47,021 nucleotides of DNA from JBAYZQ01 sp041672385 (GCA_041672385.1 JBAYZQ010000001.1:1-47021); one strand, 5' to 3'. Counted from the first letter of the stretch, positions 8,301-16,648 are shown. Translations and numbers: made by a program. The notes: generated from the letters alone by a model not told the origin.

Positions 8301-8782
8301 TATTTAGCCTCCTTGGTTGGCAATTCACTAGCAGAATCCTTACGAACTCCAGTGAAGGTCTCGAAGGATTGCCCAACTTCTTGTTTGTAGGTATCGTACG
8401 GTATGGTAATCTCTAGGGTTTCCTTTTTTGCATCTTCAATCATAAGCCCTACATCTACGGTTGTCTCAACAACCTTATAGCCTGGGAAAAATCTTTTAAT
8501 ATTTGATGTTCCTGCACTGCATCCCATCGATAAAATTGTATTTATATCGCTTGAGACTTTTGCAAACCCCAATTTTGGAGTACATGCAGTTGGAACCAAA
8601 AACCCGTCTTTCACATTGAATCCATCCTCACGTAGCTTAATAGCAAGTTTTTTCATTCTTACTTGGCCGCCACTTCCGGCAACCCTAACACAGGTTTCAC
8701 AACCTACCAAGGAAATAATATCATTATCTTTATCTAATTCTTTCTGGATATCTTCATAGCTAATTGCTTTCGTAAATATCAT
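8300..8782 (-). CDS. MetV-like (MTHFR C-terminal-type) iron-sulfur or zinc protein
   Basis: A 160-residue protein resembling the MetV / MTHFR C-terminal domain family, which accompanies methylene-tetrahydrofolate reductases and NAD(H)-linked complexes in anaerobes. Visible ligands are GCETC (C28, C31), TAC (C67) and MGCSAG (C88), interleaved with GSGGQ. The neighbouring NuoG-like protein carries a second copy of this domain. I use the ATG at 8782, seven bases after AGGAG; an upstream ATG would overlap the nuoF-like gene and lacks a ribosome site. No metF is present, so a folate role is not supported by context. It may instead hold the two-electron centre that meets the lipoyl carrier, which is inference. 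Confidence 0.65.
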   Translation of the reverse strand: MIFTKAISYEDIQKELDKDNDIISLVGCETCVRVAGSGGQVRMKKLAIKLREDGFNVKDGFLVPTACTPKLGFAKVSSDINTILSMGCSAGTSNIKRFFPGYKVVETTVDVGLMIEDAKKETLEITIPYDTYKQEVGQSFETFTGVRKDSASELPTKEAK

Positions 8783-8798
8783 GTCCATTCTCCTTTTT

Positions 8799-10514
8799 TT
8801 ATGATTTTGCCAGAGCTTCTTCATACTCATTTCTAAAGTATCGCAAGGTACTTAAGACTGGATTAGCTGCGGTTTTACACAAAGCACACAATGCTGTTTT
8901 CTGAATGACTCGAGCCAATTGTTCAAGTTTTTCAATATCATCAGGTTTTCCTTTCTTTGCACAAATCCTATCTAGAATCTGTAGCATCTGCTTTGTTCCT
9001 TCTCGTCCAGGAATACATTTTCCACAGGCTTCTTCTTTGCAAAATTCCATAAAGAACCGAGCGATATCGACTGCAGATTTATCATCACAAATAACAATCA
9101 ATCCACCACTACCCATAATTGCGCCATATTCTTGAAGTGTTTCATAATCCACGGGAACATCGATATATTCCAAGGGAATACATCCACCTGAAGGACCGCC
9201 AAGCTGTGCAGCTTTATAATGCTTTCCTTCTATCACACCTCCAGCGATTTCTTCAACAATAGTACGAAGAGTAGTTCCAATAGGAACTTCCACACAACCA
9301 ACATTGTTGATATCTCCGGTTACGGAGAAAACTTTTGTACCTGGACTCTTTTTTGTACCAAGACTAGAGAACCAAGAAGATCCTTTAGTTATAATCTGGG
9401 AAATATTAGCCAAGGTTTCTACATTATTTAGAATAGTAGGCTTTTCGTTTAGTCCCGCTAGGGCAGGGAATGGTGGTCGTGGTCGTGGATTTCCCCTACG
9501 TCCTTCTATCGAACGCATCAGGGCAGTTTCCTCGCCGCAAACAAAAGCTCCTGCACCTTCATAAACTTCTATATCGAAAGCAAAACCAGAACCCAGAACA
9601 TCATCACCAAGTAAGCCGTAGAGCCTTGCAGCTCTGATTGCCTTGTTCAAAATTTCTACTGCCAAGGGATATTCTGCTCTACAATAGACAAAACCTTTGT
9701 GGGCATTGATGGCTTTTCCAGCAATAAGCATTCCCTCGATAATACTATGAGGGTCACTCTCAAGAACACTTCTGTCCATGTAAGCACCAGGGTCGCCTTC
9801 ATCTGCATTACATAGGACATATTTGGTAGCATTGTCATTTTTGGAGGCAAATTTCCACTTTAGTCCGGTAGGAAATCCTGCGCCGCCACGTCCACGAATT
9901 CCAGATTGCAACACTTCTTCAATGATATCCTCAGCTGTCATGGCCGTAAAAGCCTTTATTGCACCTTGATATCCATCTCTTGCAATATAATCGTCTATCT
10001 TATTGGGATCGATAAGACCTCTGTTTCTCATAACACGTTGTTCTTGAAGCTTGAAAAATGGAATATCCTCGATGGCGGGAATAGAAGAATCCATAACAGC
10101 TTGTCCTGGCATTACTCCCTTATTTTTCTTTCGTTCTTTGATATCAGCTTCCTTGCCTCGAGCATAAGCATATTCAGCTACTACACGAAGTCCTTCAACA
10201 TGTTCTTGTATGATTCTTTCCGCTTTTTTTCTATCAACATTTTGATAGATTATTGGTTCTTGACCAGGAACTTCTACTGTAATGAGTGGCTCTCTTGAAC
10301 AAATACCTGCACATCCTGTAGTGATGATTTTGGTATTTTTTACACCATCTTGTTTCAGTTTTCCTTTTATGGCATTGAGCACATCGGTTGCTCCTGAGGC
10401 TATTCCACAGGTTCCCATGTGTACATAAATATTTGTTACAGTACAATTCTCAGATTCGGCTTTTTTCATCTTGTCCCGAATTTCGATTATATCTGTTGGC
10501 ATTTTAATTTTCAT
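8799..10514 (-). CDS. NuoF-type NAD(H)-binding flavoprotein subunit
   Basis: A 571-residue NuoF/HydB-type diaphorase subunit that exchanges electrons between NAD(H), FMN and iron-sulfur clusters. The N-terminal about 120 residues are a thioredoxin-like [2Fe-2S] domain (GTCGIASGA and GCAGICS). Then comes the FMN/NAD core with GRGGAGFPTGLKW and GEETALMRSIEGRRG, and the [4Fe-4S] ligands CGKCIPGREG with a later cysteine in TALCAL. It ends just after this: the extra C-terminal ferredoxin domain typical of electron-bifurcating HydB is absent. So it is probably a plain diaphorase rather than a bifurcating one. It lies 26 bases after NuoE with a good AGGAG site. Confidence 0.92.
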   Translation of the reverse strand: MKIKMPTDIIEIRDKMKKAESENCTVTNIYVHMGTCGIASGATDVLNAIKGKLKQDGVKNTKIITTGCAGICSREPLITVEVPGQEPIIYQNVDRKKAERIIQEHVEGLRVVAEYAYARGKEADIKERKKNKGVMPGQAVMDSSIPAIEDIPFFKLQEQRVMRNRGLIDPNKIDDYIARDGYQGAIKAFTAMTAEDIIEEVLQSGIRGRGGAGFPTGLKWKFASKNDNATKYVLCNADEGDPGAYMDRSVLESDPHSIIEGMLIAGKAINAHKGFVYCRAEYPLAVEILNKAIRAARLYGLLGDDVLGSGFAFDIEVYEGAGAFVCGEETALMRSIEGRRGNPRPRPPFPALAGLNEKPTILNNVETLANISQIITKGSSWFSSLGTKKSPGTKVFSVTGDINNVGCVEVPIGTTLRTIVEEIAGGVIEGKHYKAAQLGGPSGGCIPLEYIDVPVDYETLQEYGAIMGSGGLIVICDDKSAVDIARFFMEFCKEEACGKCIPGREGTKQMLQILDRICAKKGKPDDIEKLEQLARVIQKTALCALCKTAANPVLSTLRYFRNEYEEALAKS

Positions 10515-10540
10515 TATTTTTTCTCCTACGACAAAATTCT

Positions 10541-11026
10541 TTATTTGTATTGGGCCAAAATTCCATCTACACTTTCAAGGGTAACCTTTCCATATATTTT
10601 GCCATCGACAACTAATACGGGAGCAAGGCCACAGGAACCGAAACATCGGGCTTTTTCAAGAGTGAAACGTTCGTCTTTTGTACTTTCACCAATGTTTATA
10701 CCCAAATCATGGGAAATCTTTTCTGCTATCTCTTTTCCGCCCTTTACGTAACAAGCGGTTCCGAGGCAAATTTGTATTCTATGTCGGGCTTTTGCTTTCA
10801 TTGAAAAGAATGAATAGAAAGTTACCACACCATATATTTGGTTGGCAGGAATTCCTGTCTTTTCTGCGATTCTTGCTTGCACACATACGGGAATATAGCC
10901 CAAAAGCAACTGTACTTTTTCCAATAAAGGAATTAAATTGCTCTGATTGTTTCCACATTTCTGTATAAGTGCATCAAGTTCTTCTATCTGAGTAGTCGAA
11001 AAATTTTCCAGACTGTCAGCATTCAT
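10541..11026 (-). CDS. NuoE-type [2Fe-2S] subunit
   Basis: A 161-residue NuoE/HydC subunit of thioredoxin-like fold. The [2Fe-2S] ligands are visible as CLGTAC (C-x4-C) and CFGSC (C-x3-C), and the GIPANQIYGVVTFYSFF segment is the family signature. It partners NuoF in an NAD(H) module. The start follows a TAGGAGGT site. An inverted repeat lies 25 bases before the start, suggesting local control within the cluster. Confidence 0.93.
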   Translation of the reverse strand: MNADSLENFSTTQIEELDALIQKCGNNQSNLIPLLEKVQLLLGYIPVCVQARIAEKTGIPANQIYGVVTFYSFFSMKAKARHRIQICLGTACYVKGGKEIAEKISHDLGINIGESTKDERFTLEKARCFGSCGLAPVLVVDGKIYGKVTLESVDGILAQYK

Positions 11027-11050
11027 ATTTTCTACCTCCTAAAATATTCA

Positions 11051-11066
11051 ATAACGTAATCGTTAA
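11051..11066. promoter_or_regulatory. Inverted repeat upstream of the NuoE gene, matching one upstream of the AhpD-like gene
   Basis: ATAACG (11051-11056), TAAT, CGTTAA (11061-11066). Apart from one missing spacer base and one outer mismatch, it matches the inverted repeat at 12886-12902 before the first gene of the same cluster. This suggests one regulator acting at both sites. Confidence 0.4.
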
Positions 11067-11113
11067 AATTTTAAAAAAGAGAGAGGTTATATTACCTGTC
11101 CCTTATAATTTAA

Positions 11114-12115
11114 TCACATCTGTTTCTTTAAAAGAATCAGAATATCAGTAAACAAAGGCTCTTCTTCCTTCGTGACTGCAATGGAAAGCAACGAAGACTC
11201 GATGGCTGGGTAATCGTAAGATATTCCTTTCAAAGCATTTTTTAATTTCTGGACAAAAGAGAGAACAAGCGTATCGGTAATGACTTTCACTTCATCAATA
11301 TGACCGTCGACTAAGTTCAGCCCCAACCAAAACTCTCCCCAAGGATAGCCTTTCTCAAAATGTACTTCAAAAGAGGGGCTTTCACCAAAGGTCCATTGCC
11401 AGGAAGAATATTTTTCATAGAGATTAGCTAATTTCGGGTTGGAAAAATTCTCGGATGAATAACTTTTAATATCCAAACATTCTCCATATTCTTTCTGAAA
11501 CGACATAATAAGTCTTTGCTGCATTTCTTCAATGGTTATGTTTTTCTCAATTGAAGCCAAATTCATAACTCTCGAGGAAACAGATTTGATTCCTTTTGAA
11601 ATGATTTTATGGTTTGAAGGTGTAAGATATTTTGATAGATGTGTCAAATCAGCACTTACAAGCAAAGTTCCGTGATGAAAGGATGAGTTTTCTCCATAAA
11701 AATAGGCATTGCCAGAAAATTTTTTACCGTCTATAAGCAAATCATTTCTTCCAGAAAATGCCGCAGAGAAACCAAAGGAGTTTACTGCTTCGAGAATCAC
11801 TTTCATCTGTCTTTTTTGGTCATATAGTGCATTATTCGCGATAAAGGTAAAATTTAAGTTACCTTTATCGTGGAACACTGCACCTCCACCTGACAATCGC
11901 CTTACAAGTTTAACTCCATCGGTTTCAACTTTATCCAAATCACATTCTTTCCAGGGATTCTGGTTACTTCCGATAACAATAGTATCGTTGTTTTGCCAGA
12001 GATACATGAGAATTGTATCTTCATGTATATTAGAGAAAAGATATTCTTCAAGTGCAAGGTTGAACCAAGGATCGTTGCTTTCTGACAGAACTATCGAACT
12101 ATTCTGCCTTTTCAA
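11114..12115 (-). CDS. lplA: Lipoate-protein ligase
   Basis: A 333-residue LplA-type ligase, full length with the C-terminal accessory domain. It should activate free lipoate with ATP and attach it to a lysine of a carrier domain. Family motifs are NDPWFNLALEEYL, the lipoate-binding RRLSGGGAVFHDKGNLNF and the KFSGNAYFY segment with the catalytic lysine. The only start that keeps the N-terminus is a TTG at 12115, which overlaps the end of the lipoyl-carrier gene by 17 bases, so translation is probably coupled. The adjacent carrier is its obvious substrate. An octanoyltransferase role is less likely given its length and motifs. Confidence 0.9.
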   Translation of the reverse strand: MKRQNSSIVLSESNDPWFNLALEEYLFSNIHEDTILMYLWQNNDTIVIGSNQNPWKECDLDKVETDGVKLVRRLSGGGAVFHDKGNLNFTFIANNALYDQKRQMKVILEAVNSFGFSAAFSGRNDLLIDGKKFSGNAYFYGENSSFHHGTLLVSADLTHLSKYLTPSNHKIISKGIKSVSSRVMNLASIEKNITIEEMQQRLIMSFQKEYGECLDIKSYSSENFSNPKLANLYEKYSSWQWTFGESPSFEVHFEKGYPWGEFWLGLNLVDGHIDEVKVITDTLVLSFVQKLKNALKGISYDYPAIESSLLSIAVTKEEEPLFTDILILLKKQM

Positions 12116-12341
12116 TTTCTATGAGTTCCTGTCCGATTTTTATCTGAGTTCCTTCAGTTACAAAAACGTTAGTTACTGTACCGTTCATCTTAGATTTGAT
12201 GATGGTGTTTCCCTTTACCGATTCAACCTGGAGGATTTTATCTCCGATTTTAATTTCGTCATTGACTTTAACGGAAATTTTTCCAACTTTTCCTTGCTTT
12301 GCATTTTTAGTCAAGGACTCTAAAATTATTTTTTTTGTCAT
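12099..12341 (-). CDS. Free-standing lipoyl (biotinyl-type) carrier protein
   Basis: An 80-residue single-domain carrier. The fold pattern is that of a lipoyl/biotinyl domain: GKISVKVNDEIKIGDKIL, then the hairpin VESVKGNTI with the candidate modified lysine K43, then NGTVTNVFVTEGTQIKIGQELIEIE. The lysine context (ESVKG) fits lipoyl (ETDKA-like) better than biotin (EAMKM). No E2 catalytic domain or glycine-cleavage gene is attached or nearby, so it is a stand-alone carrier. The overlapping lplA gene strongly suggests lipoylation. Likely role: a mobile dithiol carrier between the NuoEF-type complex and a disulfide or peroxide acceptor. Confidence 0.82.
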   Translation of the reverse strand: MTKKIILESLTKNAKQGKVGKISVKVNDEIKIGDKILQVESVKGNTIIKSKMNGTVTNVFVTEGTQIKIGQELIEIEKAE

Positions 12342-12394
12342 ATTTTTTACCTTTTGTTGCAGAAGATTTAGTTATCTTTTGATTCATTTCACAC

Positions 12395-12423
12395 TTTGCC
12401 TGGAATTTAGTTTTCCAGGCAAA
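12395..12423. other. Perfect 11-bp hairpin between the AhpD-like and lipoyl-carrier genes
   Basis: TTTGCCTGGAA (12395-12405) pairs exactly with 12413-12423 around a 7-base loop. No T run follows on either strand, so it is not a standard terminator. It lies in the 144-base gap after the first gene of the operon and may set mRNA stability or processing. A 12-base palindrome, AATACATGTATT, follows at 12428-12439. Confidence 0.45.
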
Positions 12424-12485
12424 CAAAAATACATGTATTGCTACCAGATACCATCCCATCAAAAAGATGAGTTTCTAGGAAAATC

Positions 12486-12845
12486 TTAAGCAAAATCCTT
12501 TTCAAATTCATCAAGGGATTTCTTAAGCATAGTTACACTATAAGCCATAGAAGGACCACCGCCAAAAGCTACAGAAACCATGGCAGCCTGGAGAATTTCA
12601 TCTCTTTTGGCACCGGCCTCAAGAGCCTTGTAGGTATGATATACGATACAGTAGAGACAGCGATTGTAACATGCGATACCAATACTAATTAATTCCTTTG
12701 TCTTTACATCCAAAGCACCATCGGTATAGGTAGAACCTAATAGTCCCATAAAACCTTCAATTGAATCTTTAGTCGCATCCATTTTGCTGAATTCGTCCAA
12801 ACCATTTACAAAATCGTTTAACATTTCTCTTGGATTTTCTTGCAT
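12486..12845 (-). CDS. AhpD-like carboxymuconolactone decarboxylase-family protein
   Basis: A 119-residue single-domain protein of the CMD/AhpD fold. It has the redox motif CLYCIVYH (C63-x2-C66-x3-H70), the arrangement used by AhpD alkylhydroperoxidases, so it is probably a thiol-disulfide/peroxidase protein rather than a decarboxylase. In Mycobacterium AhpD draws electrons from a lipoylated protein, and here the next gene encodes a lipoyl carrier, which makes that pairing attractive. The ATG has a GAGGTG site. It is the first gene of the leftward cluster, with palindromic sites just upstream. Confidence 0.85.
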   Translation of the reverse strand: MQENPREMLNDFVNGLDEFSKMDATKDSIEGFMGLLGSTYTDGALDVKTKELISIGIACYNRCLYCIVYHTYKALEAGAKRDEILQAAMVSVAFGGGPSMAYSVTMLKKSLDEFEKDFA

Positions 12846-12870
12846 TATTTACACCTCTTTTAAAAATTAT

Positions 12871-12902
12871 TTTAGCGCTAAATACTTAACGAGTTACGTT
12901 AA
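12871..12902. promoter_or_regulatory. Two palindromic operator candidates upstream of the AhpD-like gene
   Basis: Within 32 bases there are a perfect 12-base palindrome TTTAGCGCTAAA (12871-12882) and an inverted repeat TTAACG-N5-CGTTAA (12886-12902). They start 26 bases before the first gene of the redox cluster. The second resembles 11051-11066. I see no confident -10/-35 pair here. Confidence 0.45.
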
Positions 12903-13225
12903 CATTTTTTTGGGCATATGTTCAATATAAAAAAAACAGAATATATAAAATTTATAGATATTTTTTTATCAAATAAGAATAAAAATATAAAAGATATAAA
13001 GGCTCTTTTATTTCTAAAATCATTATTTGTAATTGTTAGCTGAAAACTAGTTAAAAAGAATCTTTACAATAATTCCTATCGGGAGGAACATCCTAATAAA
13101 GTTAAGAAAGAAAAAGAAGAAAATGTAGTATCAAGTACAAAATTTCTTGTTGAGGTTAAGTTTTTTGAACTCTGTTATAAAGCCAATTTTTTTACTGTAA
13201 TATTTTTTTTTAATAAAATAAAACC
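12903..13225. other. AT-rich intergenic region without a supported gene
   Basis: No start-bearing gene is visible. An open frame without a start codon runs from 13044 to a stop at 13227-13229; its middle (STKFLVEVKFFE) vaguely resembles a small common bacterial protein, so it could be a remnant, but the evidence is slight. The tRNA promoter begins at 13226. Confidence 0.3.
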
Positions 13226-13254
13226 TTGACATTTCTTTTGATTTCAAATAATAT
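13226..13254 (+). promoter_or_regulatory. Promoter of tRNA-Asp
   Basis: TTGACA (13226-13231), a 17-base spacer and TAATAT (13249-13254): consensus -35 and near-consensus -10, about 50 bases before the tRNA. Confidence 0.8.
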
Positions 13255-13305
13255 CACCTCTGTCAACGGGGCATTCTTTCGAGAATTGTTTTTCGTAGAT
13301 ATTTT

Positions 13306-13379
13306 GAGGGCGTAGCGAAGCTGGTTATCGCGACGGCCTGTCACGCCGTAGATCGCGGGTTCGATCCCCGTCGCTCTCG
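13306..13379 (+). tRNA. tRNA-Asp (anticodon GTC)
   Basis: A full cloverleaf can be drawn. The acceptor stem pairs 13306-13312 with 13372-13378 with one G-T pair. The D stem is GCG/CGC. The anticodon stem ACGGC/GCCGT encloses CTGTCAC with anticodon GTC at 13340-13342. The T arm has the loop TTCGATC. The discriminator is G13379. CCA is not encoded. The strong upstream promoter and downstream terminator make it a single-gene transcript. Confidence 0.95.
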
Positions 13380-13384
13380 AAATG

Positions 13385-13415
13385 CTTCTTACCTTAGGGT
13401 AGGAAGTTTTTTTTT
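13385..13415 (+). terminator. Terminator of tRNA-Asp
   Basis: CTTCTTACC (13385-13393) pairs with 13398-13406 (one G-T pair) around a 4-base loop, followed by nine T. Confidence 0.88.
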
Positions 13416-13640
13416 GCTCAAAATCATTTCTATGTAATTAGTATCCATATAATTTAGGTTTTGAACTTCAATGGTTTAAAAAAGTTCCTTGAAAACAGAA
13501 GATAGTTTTAATCTGTAGAAAATGTGCTTTCTATAAAGGATAAATGTCTATTTAATGAGTTTAAAATTATAAAAATAATATTCTTGTAAAAGCCAATATA
13601 TTATCCTACAATCATTCTTGTAGTTTCATAGGAAAGGAAT

Positions 13641-15470
13641 GTGAAAATTAAAAGCTTAAAAAAAAAAGGAAAAAAAGAAGTTTACCAAAATCATATAAGA
13701 ACTAAAATTCTGAAATGGATGGTTTTTTTATGCATCTTTCAAGCTATTACAATTGGAATAACAACATACCTAATTAATTCAAAAACTCTAATAGAAATGG
13801 AAAAAGAAAATATTGAGGAGTTAACTGGAATAGTAAACAAAGACATCGACAGCAAGATAGATGCCATCAATGATATAGCTTTTGATTTGGCAATTAATCA
13901 AAGCTTAAAAGATAATCTTAATCAAACAAATCCATTGGAAATAAGTAGAGCTAAAGAATATATAGAAAATTTATTTTCTAATAAAGTAATAACAACTTCT
14001 GAAATTTCAGATATTTGCATAATTGATAAAGCAGGGAATATATATACTTCTAATTTACTTCTAAAACTTCCAAAAGGATTTGAATTTTCAGACTTTGAAG
14101 ACTTTTCAGAAGTTGAAAAAAGAAATGGTGGTGTGGTTTGGTTAGATAATAATAATATATTAAGGGATTTCGCTGAAAATAGATACTCGAGAACCCCTTT
14201 TTGTGATTATGACATATCTGGTGCTTCGCTCATAAAGAGTTATGCACAGAAGCAGGATTTAGGCATTCTTTTTATTTTAATAAAGAAAGGTTTTTTCAAG
14301 GATTTAAAGTATTCAAGTTCAAAACTAAATAACATTCAGCTTTACTTAATATCACCGAATAAAAGTAAAATAATTAATATTTCCGAAACAGAAGGATCTT
14401 TAGATCAGGAAATACTAGAAAAAATCAATACAGAAACAAAATCAAGCATATTTATATTAGAAGGGACTAATAAGAAGTGGATTTCATACAAAATAAATGA
14501 AGCTACAGGTTGGACCTTTGTAGCTGTCTCATCAATTACTAATATTCGTAAAAGTTTTTCTTTCATGCTCAAAATTATGATTATAGTAATTATGATTTCT
14601 ATTGTAATAAGTGTATATATTTCATGGAAAAGTACACAAAATATTACTAGAGGAATTAATGAAATGGTTAATAAAATGGAGGAAGTAGAGGGTGGTAATT
14701 TTGATGTAAAGGTTGATACAAAACGAAATGACGAAATAGGTTATTTAGCTAATGGTTTTAATGACATGGTTGAAAGAATTAATCAATTAATACGAACAAC
14801 TTATGAACAAGAAATTTTAACAAAAGATGCACAGTTTAAAACTTTACAAGCTCAAATTAGCCCACACTTTTTATACAATACTTTGGATATGTTAAATTGG
14901 CGGTTGATAGAAAGCAACCAAATAGAATTAAGTAATTCAATCCAAGCCTTAGGACAATTATTGCAATATTCATTGTCCTCAAACTCAAAAGAAACACTTA
15001 GAAATGAAATAAAAAATGTAGATTGTTTTGTTACATTATGTAAAGAAAGCAAAGAAATAGATTATATAAAACAAATTGATGAAAGAATTAATTTGGACAT
15101 GGTATTACCAAAGTTAACATTACAACCAATTGTAGAGAATTCCTTTATACATGGTTTTGAAAGAAGAAAAAAGGGGAATAAACTGACATTATCCATTTCA
15201 TTAAAAATACAATATATCATTATTAAGATTGAAGATAATGGAATAGGAATGGAAGATGAAAAAACTGAGTTTTTATTAAAAAACACTTTGCCTGATAAAG
15301 AAAATAAATCCAATCATTTGGGGTTTAACAACATTATGAAAAGGTTAAAGATAATGTTTGGTGAGAATACCTCAGTTAAAATAACTAGTAAATTTGGATT
15401 AGGAACAGAGGTGAAAATTTACATTCCCAAGGATAAAATTATAATAAAATCGGAGATTAAAGAAAAATGA
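13641..15470 (+). CDS. YesM-type sensor histidine kinase
   Basis: A 609-residue membrane kinase. There is a first membrane segment at about residues 24-46, an extracytoplasmic sensor region of about 260 residues, and a second segment at about 308-330. A HAMP linker follows (MEEVEGGNFDVKVDTKRNDEIG region), then the His_kinase domain with SPHFLYNTLDML (H409) and a GHKL ATPase domain (IVENSFIHG, EDNGIGM). This is the YesM/LytS-like class that usually controls sugar uptake genes through a YesN-type regulator, which is the next gene (ATGA overlap). The start is GTG after AGGAAAGGA; the overlapping ATG at 13639 is followed at once by a stop. Confidence 0.93.
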   Translation: MKIKSLKKKGKKEVYQNHIRTKILKWMVFLCIFQAITIGITTYLINSKTLIEMEKENIEELTGIVNKDIDSKIDAINDIAFDLAINQSLKDNLNQTNPLEISRAKEYIENLFSNKVITTSEISDICIIDKAGNIYTSNLLLKLPKGFEFSDFEDFSEVEKRNGGVVWLDNNNILRDFAENRYSRTPFCDYDISGASLIKSYAQKQDLGILFILIKKGFFKDLKYSSSKLNNIQLYLISPNKSKIINISETEGSLDQEILEKINTETKSSIFILEGTNKKWISYKINEATGWTFVAVSSITNIRKSFSFMLKIMIIVIMISIVISVYISWKSTQNITRGINEMVNKMEEVEGGNFDVKVDTKRNDEIGYLANGFNDMVERINQLIRTTYEQEILTKDAQFKTLQAQISPHFLYNTLDMLNWRLIESNQIELSNSIQALGQLLQYSLSSNSKETLRNEIKNVDCFVTLCKESKEIDYIKQIDERINLDMVLPKLTLQPIVENSFIHGFERRKKGNKLTLSISLKIQYIIIKIEDNGIGMEDEKTEFLLKNTLPDKENKSNHLGFNNIMKRLKIMFGENTSVKITSKFGLGTEVKIYIPKDKIIIKSEIKEK

Positions 15471-16648
15471 GAATAGTAATAATTGATGATGAAATAGTAA
15501 TTTGCAAAGGCTTAGCTAAATTAGTAAAAAATTATTCCAAAGAAATAGAAATTGTTGGAATATATTCTGATTCAGAAGAAGCTAAGGAGTTATGCAATTG
15601 GAGCATAATAGATTTAATTTTTATGGATATAAACATGCCGGGATTAAATGGATTTCAATTACTTCAAGAAGTTAGAGATTTAGGATATAACCCTCTGTTT
15701 TTAGTAATAAGCGGGCATGCTGAATTTGAATTTGCTAGGAAAGCACTAAAAAATAGTGCTGTTGATTTTATATTAAAGCCAATAATTCCAGAAAAATTAT
15801 ATCAAGCTCTAGATGAAGCTGAAACATTACTCAAAAAAAAAGAAATTGATCAATTCCTAACAAATAATAAAAATTACATTGAATATAGCAAATTTGCTGA
15901 GTTTTTATTCGATACAGTTAACTATTCTTATGAGCAAATGGATAAACTTTTAGAAAATTTACAACTTAAAGGAAGTTTTTTTGTAATTGAATTGTTATAT
16001 CTAAAAGAAGAACTTAATTTTCAAATAAAATCTTATGATGATAATACCCAAATCTTCAATTTTCTAGTGGGTACAAATATCTATTCAATTTTACTAGTAA
16101 CTAAAAATCCTGATTACAATTCTGTACTAGATAATTTTAATACTGACATTAAAATTAAATTTCCAAATTCTAATAGAAGTTCTGAATATGTATCAAAAAA
16201 TATTAAAGAAATACATCAATTATTTGCTAAAGGATTATGTGAATTATCAACAAAATATAATCAGAGTGATTTTGATAATAATAATAAACTAAACAACAAT
16301 ACTAAGGAAAAAAAATATTCCTCCATAATAAACCAAGCAATTGAAAAGATTTATAAATCCTATAGCAAACCATTATCGCTTTCCCAAATTGCTGATGACT
16401 TAGAAATCCATCCAACCTATTTATCAAATTTGTTTAAGAAAGAAACCAATCATACTTTTGTAGAATTTTTAAATACCTATCGTATAGAAAAAGCTAAAGA
16501 AGTATTAGAAGACCCCTTAGCAAAAATCTGGTGGGTTTCTGAAAAGGTTGGATTTGCAGATCAAAAATATTTCAGTCAAGTTTTTAAAAAAACTACCGGA
16601 ATTACTCCTTTAGAATTTAGAACAAATTATTATTTTAATCATTGTTAA
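15467..16648 (+). CDS. YesN-type response regulator with AraC DNA-binding domain
   Basis: A 393-residue regulator. The N-terminal receiver domain has DDE at the start, phospho-acceptor D54 in FMDINMPG and the conserved lysine in FILKPI. A poorly conserved middle region follows, then a C-terminal AraC/XylS double helix-turn-helix (SLSQIADDLEIHPTYLSNLF and VSEKVGFADQKYFSQVFKK). It is coupled to the kinase gene by a 4-base overlap. It most likely regulates the convergent transporter operon 16.8-20.8 kb. That target is inferred from position and from the usual YesMN context. Confidence 0.93.
   Translation: MRIVIIDDEIVICKGLAKLVKNYSKEIEIVGIYSDSEEAKELCNWSIIDLIFMDINMPGLNGFQLLQEVRDLGYNPLFLVISGHAEFEFARKALKNSAVDFILKPIIPEKLYQALDEAETLLKKKEIDQFLTNNKNYIEYSKFAEFLFDTVNYSYEQMDKLLENLQLKGSFFVIELLYLKEELNFQIKSYDDNTQIFNFLVGTNIYSILLVTKNPDYNSVLDNFNTDIKIKFPNSNRSSEYVSKNIKEIHQLFAKGLCELSTKYNQSDFDNNNKLNNNTKEKKYSSIINQAIEKIYKSYSKPLSLSQIADDLEIHPTYLSNLFKKETNHTFVEFLNTYRIEKAKEVLEDPLAKIWWVSEKVGFADQKYFSQVFKKTTGITPLEFRTNYYFNHC

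Noticed and set aside
7080..11026. [FeFe] hydrogenase (HydABC)
   Set aside because: NuoE, NuoF and a NuoG/HydA-like N-terminus are present, but no H-cluster motifs exist in the window and NuoF lacks the extra C-terminal ferredoxin domain of bifurcating HydB.
12486..12845. Aromatic-degradation decarboxylase
   Set aside because: Despite the family name, the CxxCxxxH motif and the absence of any aromatic pathway gene favour an AhpD-like redox role.
13044..13229. 61-codon open frame with a segment STKFLVEVKFFE
   Set aside because: No start codon, and its end overlaps the tRNA promoter. The resemblance to a small protein family is too weak for a pseudogene call.
13306..13379. tRNA-Asp as an integration site for the defence island
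   Set aside because: No second copy of the tRNA 3' end and no integrase were seen, and ordinary genes lie between the tRNA and the operon.
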